A DNA stretch of 10,587 nucleotides from assembly GCA_900767685.1 (NCBI GenBank), contig CAAGAB010000073.1:1-10587 (forward strand), in the 5' to 3' direction. The notes under the pieces are model-generated. The model was not told the origin of the DNA, searched no databases, and worked only from the letters and a program-made list of their open reading frames with translations. This DNA comes from an uncultured Coprococcus sp. Lineage in GTDB: Bacteria > Bacillota_A > Clostridia > Lachnospirales > Lachnospiraceae. Positions 6,477-10,587 of the stretch are shown here, piece by piece (position 1 is the first letter of the stretch; each line of letters starts with the position of its first letter). Both the position numbers and the translations under genes were made by a program.

Positions 6477-9400
6477 ATTCTTATCCTCAGTTGTCTGTGT
6501 AGTTTCTGTAATTTCAGTTGTCTCGGTTGTCTCCGTTGTTTCAGTAGTCTCTGTAGTTTCGGTTGTCTCCGTTGTTTCGGTTGTCTCCGTTGTTTCGGTT
6601 GTCTCTGTTGTCTCCGTTGTTGTTGTCTTCTTATCAACCATTGTGATAGTAACTACAATATCCTCACCAGCCGCAACCTTGTCATCGGATACAGTGAACT
6701 TAATATCTTTAGCCTTGTCATATCCTGAAGGAGCCTTAACCTCTATGAGTGTGTAGGTCTTACCGATCACAAGCACCTTGTTTACCTCATGTACACTGCC
6801 ATCTGTTACCCACTCATCAACCATTTTTCCATCAGCATCTTCAATTCTGAGTGTTGCACCCTTCACAGGGTTACCGTCCTCATCCACCTTCTCAAAGCTG
6901 TATTTTACTGAAGGCTCAAGCCATGTGATATTTCCATTTCCATCAACTCGGGCTGTAACTTTACCAGTGTCTGTATTGAAACCACCGTCAAATGAATCAA
7001 CTATGATCTTTCCGTTCTCATCTTTCTTGAACTTGATAGATATTGGCTTCTCAGATACATAGTATCCATCCGGTGCCTGTATCTCTCTGATCGTATACTC
7101 AGTGCCGATCAGAATACCGTCAAACTTGAGAACTCCGTTGCTGTCTGTTGTAGACTTAGCGACAAGCTCTTCCTCACCATTCTCGTTCTCCTTGTAGAGT
7201 CCGTATACTGAATTTGGAAGCTTTATGCCATTATCTTCCTCTGCAACTTTCTCTATCTTGAGACCTGTTCTAGGAAGATCATTTATCAGTGTGTTATCCT
7301 GAACACCATTTAATACTGCATAAGTGTCAATATTTGCCTCTGTTACCTCTGCTGTGTAGACTGTGTTATCGATAATATAATCTCCGATAGTCTTACTCTC
7401 TTTTACAAGATACGTACCAATCTTAAGATCCTTGAATGTCACAACACCATTTACACTTGTTGCTGTCATTACAGGATTCTCACACTCTGTATCTGTACCC
7501 TCATAGAGTGCAAACTCTACACCATCAAGCATTTTTACATCATCAGGATCTTCAGCACATGACTCCTTATAAAGTCCAGCCTTAGTGAACTTGACAGTGC
7601 CAAGCTTGTAGGTATCAACGAACTCTACATCGGCTGTATTTCCACCGATAAGTGTTATTCCGGATGCCTCTGTTCCTTCACCGTCTATTCCATCCACAGT
7701 ATAGCTAACTGTTACCGCTGCTCCATCATATGCATATGATGTTTCCTCAACTGTATATGTACCATCCGGCACATTTACAAGAGTTATCTCATACTTGCCA
7801 TTTCCAAGCTTTGCCACCTCAGGGTCTGTAAGCTTTATGATCTTACTGTAGCCTGCATTGTTTGTAACATTGAACGTTACATTTGCCGCTGCATCATCTG
7901 CTGTAATATCTCCATTTATGGTCTTGGTAAGTTTTATAACGTTTGGCTTGTATGTGTTTGTGATGTCATATCCAGTAACAGATGCCTTGTATCCCGAAAC
8001 AGCATTCTCTGATACAGAATACTTGATCAGGGTTCCATTATCTTTGTACTTTGGTAAATCTGTAAAGCTGTAATTCCAGTCAGTATCTGCTGTAACCACG
8101 AGGCTCTTTATAACAGTACCATCCGCAAGAAGCTTAACTGTTATTGATTCTGGTCTCTGACCATCGTGATCATCGTCATCAATCCACGTCTTAGCACCTG
8201 ATACATTGATCGTCTCAGGTGTGTGCTGATTGTCGACCACATATCCATCAGCTGCATTTCCTGTTATGACTGTTGTGTAACCATCTATAGTTGTAGTCTC
8301 CTCAACTGTATAGTCCATGGCTTGTCCATTTTTCTTCTCGTCAAGAGCGTTCCATGTATGTGCCCAGTTATTTGCCTCGCTGAGTGTTACCTCAGAGCCA
8401 GCTACAACCTGTCCATCAGCCAGAAGACGAACCTTTATGCTAGGTGTTCTCTTGCCATCCTGATTGTCGTTATCACTCCACTTCTTTGTAACTGATACAC
8501 TTGTCTTTCCCGGTGTGTAACTGTTGGTGATATTATAACCTGTAACCTCACTTGTATATCCTGGTACATCAACCTCAGATACAGAATACTTGATCTGAAT
8601 TCCACCATCTCTATACTTTGGAAGATTTGTAAAACTATACTCCCAGTTTTCTGCCTCGGTTACCGTTTTTGTAGCATATACGCTGCCATCTGCAAGAAGG
8701 TTTACCTTGATATTTTCAGGCCTCTTGCCATCCTGATCGTCCGCATCATCCCATGTCTTGCTGCCGCTCACTGATGTCGTCTCTGGTGTATATCTGTTCT
8801 TTATTGTGAATCCTGTCTCAGCATCGCCTGTGACTGTGGTTGTATATCCATCAATTGACGTTATCTCTCTTACACTGTAGACGATATTCACACCGCTCTT
8901 CTTGACATCAAGTCCTGCCCATGTATATGTCCAGTTGTTGTCAGCACTGAGAGTTGTTTCTGATCCAACGACAGGAGTTCCATCAGCAAGAAGTTCAACC
9001 TTTACTGAACTCTCTCTCTTGCCGTCCTGATTGTCGGCATCATCCCAAGCCTTTGTAACTGATACACTTGTCTTTCCCGGAGTGTAACTGTTCGTGATAT
9101 CATATCCATTTACAAGTATCTGATAATCCTCAACAGCATTTTCTGTGATACTGTATGTGATCTCGTTGCCACCTGCGTACTTTGGAAGATCTGTAAAGCT
9201 GTACTTCCAACCGTTCGCAGCTGTAACTTCCTTATCAGCCACCTTCACTCCGTTTGCAAGAAGATTTACTGTGATCTTTCCTGGTCTCTTACCATCCTGA
9301 TCATTTGCATCATTCCATATCTTCTTACCACTTATTGAAGTTGTCTCTGGTGTGTAACTGTTCTTGATGATATAACCGGTCTTCGCAGATCCTGTAATAA

Positions 9401-10587
9401 CTGTTGCATATCCTTCAACCGCTGTGATCTCTTCAACAGTATATTCAATAGGTGATCCACTCTTGTTGATATCAAGATCACTCCATGTATGACTCCAGTT
9501 GTTGGCATCACTGAGATCCACCTCAGAATCTGCAACTACGTTTCCGTCGGCAAGAAGTCTTACTTTTATATTTCTAGCTCTCTTGCCATCCTGGTTATCA
9601 GCATCATCCCAAGCCTTTGTAACTGATACACTTGTCTTTCCCGGCGTATAACTGTTCGTGATATCAAATCCGTTGACAAGTGTCTGATAATCCTCAACAG
9701 CATCCTCTGTGATGGTATACGTGATTTTATTGCCGTTTTTGTACTTTGGAAGATCCGTGAAATTGTACTTCCAACCATCTGCCTCAGTTACTTCCTTCGT
9801 AGCATATATGTCTCCATCTGCAAGAAGATTTACCGTAATCTTTCCTGGTCTCTTGCCATCCTGATCGTTTGCATCGTTCCAGGTCTTTGTTACTTCTATA
9901 TTGATCGTTTCAGGCGTATGACTATTGGTAAATGTATATCCGTTTTCTGCGTCTCCTGTTACAGCTGTAGTGTATTCGGAAACAGCATCCTCAGTTACTT
10001 CGTATGTTATCTCTGATCCATCTGCATATTTAGGAAGGTCTGTAAAACTAAACTTCCAGTCATTTGCTGCTGTGACTTCAAGACTCTTGATCTTTGTTCC
10101 GTTTGCAATCAGGTTGACTGTGATACTTGGAGGTCTGATACCATCCTGATTCTCGCCGTCGTCCCAGATCTTAATACCCTTTACTGATGTCGTCTCTGGT
10201 GTGTAACTGTTCGTAACTGTGTATCCTGTTGTCATATCTCCGGTTATCACTGGAGTATATCCTTCAGTAATATCTGTTTCTTCTACAGTGTAAGCTATCG
10301 GGGCTCCATCCTTGTTCACATCAAGGTCTGTCCATGTATGTGTCCAGTTGTTATCTGCGCTTAATATAGTCTCTGAGCCATCTACTGCTATTCCGTTCGC
10401 AAGCAGCTGAACCGTTACACTCGTAGGTCTCTTTCTGTCCTGGTTGTTTGCATCATCCCAGCTCTTTGTGACTGATACACTTGTCTTTGCCGGCGTATAT
10501 GTGTTTGTAATGTTATATCCGTCTATTACGGTTGCATAATCCCCGACCGCATCCTCTGTGATTGTATAAATGATCTTGTTGCCACCG
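6354..10587 (-). CDS. Giant sortase-anchored Cna-B/SpaA repeat surface protein (5' end beyond window)
   Basis: C-terminal 1,410 residues of a cell-wall-anchored adhesin or stalk protein. The frame is open through the right edge, so signal peptide, any ligand-binding head and start are not visible. An internal GTG at 10319 is not the start. Modules by visible residue: partial Cna-B 1-34; nine complete Cna-B modules 35-882; a divergent module 883-996 starting VIKLTKTING; three SpaA-like modules 997-1105, 1106-1225 and 1226-1320; a Thr/Glu repeat 1321-1367; and a sorting signal 1368-1410. Nearly every Cna-B module shows the three residues expected for an intramolecular isopeptide bond: Lys in K-x-W, Glu in Y-x-V-x-E, and Asn in the closing TNSYTP-type strand. 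Such bonds stiffen stalks and resist proteases. Its function is probably attachment to host, plant fibre or other cells; the ligand is unknown. It has its own strong terminator and no functional link to the sporulation genes. Confidence 0.93.
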   Translation of the reverse strand, partial: GGNKIIYTITEDAVGDYATVIDGYNITNTYTPAKTSVSVTKSWDDANNQDRKRPTSVTVQLLANGIAVDGSETILSADNNWTHTWTDLDVNKDGAPIAYTVEETDITEGYTPVITGDMTTGYTVTNSYTPETTSVKGIKIWDDGENQDGIRPPSITVNLIANGTKIKSLEVTAANDWKFSFTDLPKYADGSEITYEVTEDAVSEYTTAVTGDAENGYTFTNSHTPETINIEVTKTWNDANDQDGKRPGKITVNLLADGDIYATKEVTEADGWKYNFTDLPKYKNGNKITYTITEDAVEDYQTLVNGFDITNSYTPGKTSVSVTKAWDDADNQDGKRARNIKVRLLADGNVVADSEVDLSDANNWSHTWSDLDINKSGSPIEYTVEEITAVEGYATVITGSAKTGYIIKNSYTPETTSISGKKIWNDANDQDGKRPGKITVNLLANGVKVADKEVTAANGWKYSFTDLPKYAGGNEITYSITENAVEDYQILVNGYDITNSYTPGKTSVSVTKAWDDADNQDGKRESSVKVELLADGTPVVGSETTLSADNNWTYTWAGLDVKKSGVNIVYSVREITSIDGYTTTVTGDAETGFTIKNRYTPETTSVSGSKTWDDADDQDGKRPENIKVNLLADGSVYATKTVTEAENWEYSFTNLPKYRDGGIQIKYSVSEVDVPGYTSEVTGYNITNSYTPGKTSVSVTKKWSDNDNQDGKRTPSIKVRLLADGQVVAGSEVTLSEANNWAHTWNALDEKKNGQAMDYTVEETTTIDGYTTVITGNAADGYVVDNQHTPETINVSGAKTWIDDDDHDGQRPESITVKLLADGTVIKSLVVTADTDWNYSFTDLPKYKDNGTLIKYSVSENAVSGYKASVTGYDITNTYKPNVIKLTKTINGDITADDAAANVTFNVTNNAGYSKIIKLTDPEVAKLGNGKYEITLVNVPDGTYTVEETSYAYDGAAVTVSYTVDGIDGEGTEASGITLIGGNTADVEFVDTYKLGTVKFTKAGLYKESCAEDPDDVKMLDGVEFALYEGTDTECENPVMTATSVNGVVTFKDLKIGTYLVKESKTIGDYIIDNTVYTAEVTEANIDTYAVLNGVQDNTLINDLPRTGLKIEKVAEEDNGIKLPNSVYGLYKENENGEEELVAKSTTDSNGVLKFDGILIGTEYTIREIQAPDGYYVSEKPISIKFKKDENGKIIVDSFDGGFNTDTGKVTARVDGNGNITWLEPSVKYSFEKVDEDGNPVKGATLRIEDADGKMVDEWVTDGSVHEVNKVLVIGKTYTLIEVKAPSGYDKAKDIKFTVSDDKVAAGEDIVVTITMVDKKTTTTETTETTETTETTETTETTETTETTETTETTETTEITETTQTTEDKNKPDTGDRVPVLPIAVILFISLGGCGVIVVYKKKKDNQNSK
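6486..6626 (-). repeat. Thr-Thr-Glu low-complexity repeat (9-bp units)
   Basis: A 141-base tract encoding 47 residues, almost entirely TTE triplets with one ITE and one TTQ near the end. The DNA unit is 9 bases, with alternating codon variants giving an 18-base higher-order period. It lies between the last SpaA-like module and the sorting signal, where a wall-spanning, possibly O-glycosylated linker is expected. Unit changes stay in frame. Confidence 0.9.
6627..7940 (-). other. Wall-proximal divergent module and three SpaA-like modules
   Basis: Four beta-sandwich modules at 7940-7599, 7598-7272, 7271-6912 and 6911-6627. The first (VIKLTKTING ... YTVEET ... VEFVDTYK) has Asp where the Cna-B array has the bond-forming Asn. 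The others show SpaA-like hallmarks: VKFTK and LKIEKV starts, G-x-Y-x-V/I-x-E cores and APDGY/APSGY turns. They share far less sequence with one another than the Cna-B modules do. The second holds the only two cysteines of the visible exported part. Confidence 0.7.
7941..10587 (-). repeat. Cna-B module array with alternating A/B types
   Basis: Boundaries (minus strand): partial 10587-10485, then 10484-10191, 10190-9906, 9905-9636, 9635-9342, 9341-9072, 9071-8778, 8777-8505, 8504-8211 and 8210-7941. Two types alternate. B modules are always exactly 98 residues, start TSVSVTK and contain NNW and a LD-x-x-K-x-G loop. A modules have 90-95 residues and contain W-x-[YF]-[SN]-F-T-[DN]-LPKY. An A+B pair repeats every 564-567 bases; one extra A module at 10190-9906 breaks the alternation. 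The DNA at A-to-B junctions is nearly identical between copies (for example 9071-9051 and 9635-9615). Confidence 0.88.

Noticed and set aside
6385..6756. A plus-strand open frame with a long Val-Ser-Val repeat
   Set aside because: It is the complement of the Thr/Glu repeat of the adhesin. The 9-base unit keeps all frames open, and there is no ribosome binding site or family signature.
6354..10319. Start of the adhesin at GTG 10319
   Set aside because: The frame continues without a stop to the window edge, and the extra 89 residues are plainly Cna-B sequence; 10319 is inside a module.
7941..10587. CRISPR-like periodic repeats
   Set aside because: Repeats are about 270-295 or 565 bases long, sit inside one open frame and encode protein modules; there are no short direct repeats with unique spacers.
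1..10587. tRNA, rRNA, riboswitch, insertion sequence or attachment site
   Set aside because: No cloverleaf with a conserved T-arm, no transposase-like frame, no flanking inverted repeats with target duplication and no recognisable riboswitch core were seen on either strand.

Overview
The window is ordinary chromosomal DNA from an endospore-forming, low-to-mid GC Bacillota. It is most likely a gut- or rumen-type member of the Clostridia, with Lachnospiraceae my best guess. I infer this from a SpoIVA and a dipicolinate synthase that match the Bacillus family members, ATA/TTA-rich intergenic DNA, strong AGGAGG-type ribosome binding sites, and a surface adhesin with Cna-B and SpaA-like modules and a non-LPXTG (KPDTGD) sorting signal. 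No species can be named from sequence reading alone. Every gene I can support lies on the minus strand, so the window reads from right to left.

Layout in the direction of transcription. (1) 10587-6354: the C-terminal 1,410 residues of a very large cell-wall-anchored stalk protein. It has ten Cna-B modules (the first one cut by the window edge), a divergent transition module, three SpaA-like modules, a Thr/Thr/Glu low-complexity stretch and a sortase signal. It ends in a very strong terminator (6336-6289). (2) 6179-4713: spoIVA, the spore-coat basement ATPase, with a candidate sigma-E promoter immediately behind that terminator. (3) A compact hairpin with a T-tract (4680-4648), then scpA (4616-3858) and scpB (3841-3029), the kleisin and winged-helix partners of the SMC condensin, closed by a long terminator (2976-2917). 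(4) 2821-1544: a secreted D-alanyl-D-alanine carboxypeptidase of the DacF/DacA type. (5) A consensus sigma-K promoter (1544-1518) that begins inside the carboxypeptidase stop codon, then dpaA (1483-563) and dpaB (549 to beyond the left edge), the two subunits of dipicolinate synthase.

spoIVA, the carboxypeptidase and dpaAB probably form a loose co-directional sporulation cluster. SpoIVA builds the coat platform in the mother cell, the carboxypeptidase trims peptidoglycan (possibly cortex), and DpaAB makes the dipicolinic acid loaded into the core. The housekeeping condensin genes scpAB are embedded in this cluster. The surface protein is functionally unrelated and looks like an accessory neighbour.

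For four genes the longest reading frame is misleading. Ribosome binding sites place the starts of spoIVA, scpA and scpB downstream of the longest-ORF start, and the surface protein is open at the right edge rather than starting inside the window. No RNA gene, insertion sequence, CRISPR array or phage remnant was seen, and no gene-free stretch exceeds about 210 bases. I found no convincing new multi-gene system. The most interesting items are the module-dimer architecture of the adhesin, the terminator-like hairpin in front of scpA, and the acidic pentapeptide-repeat extension of ScpB.
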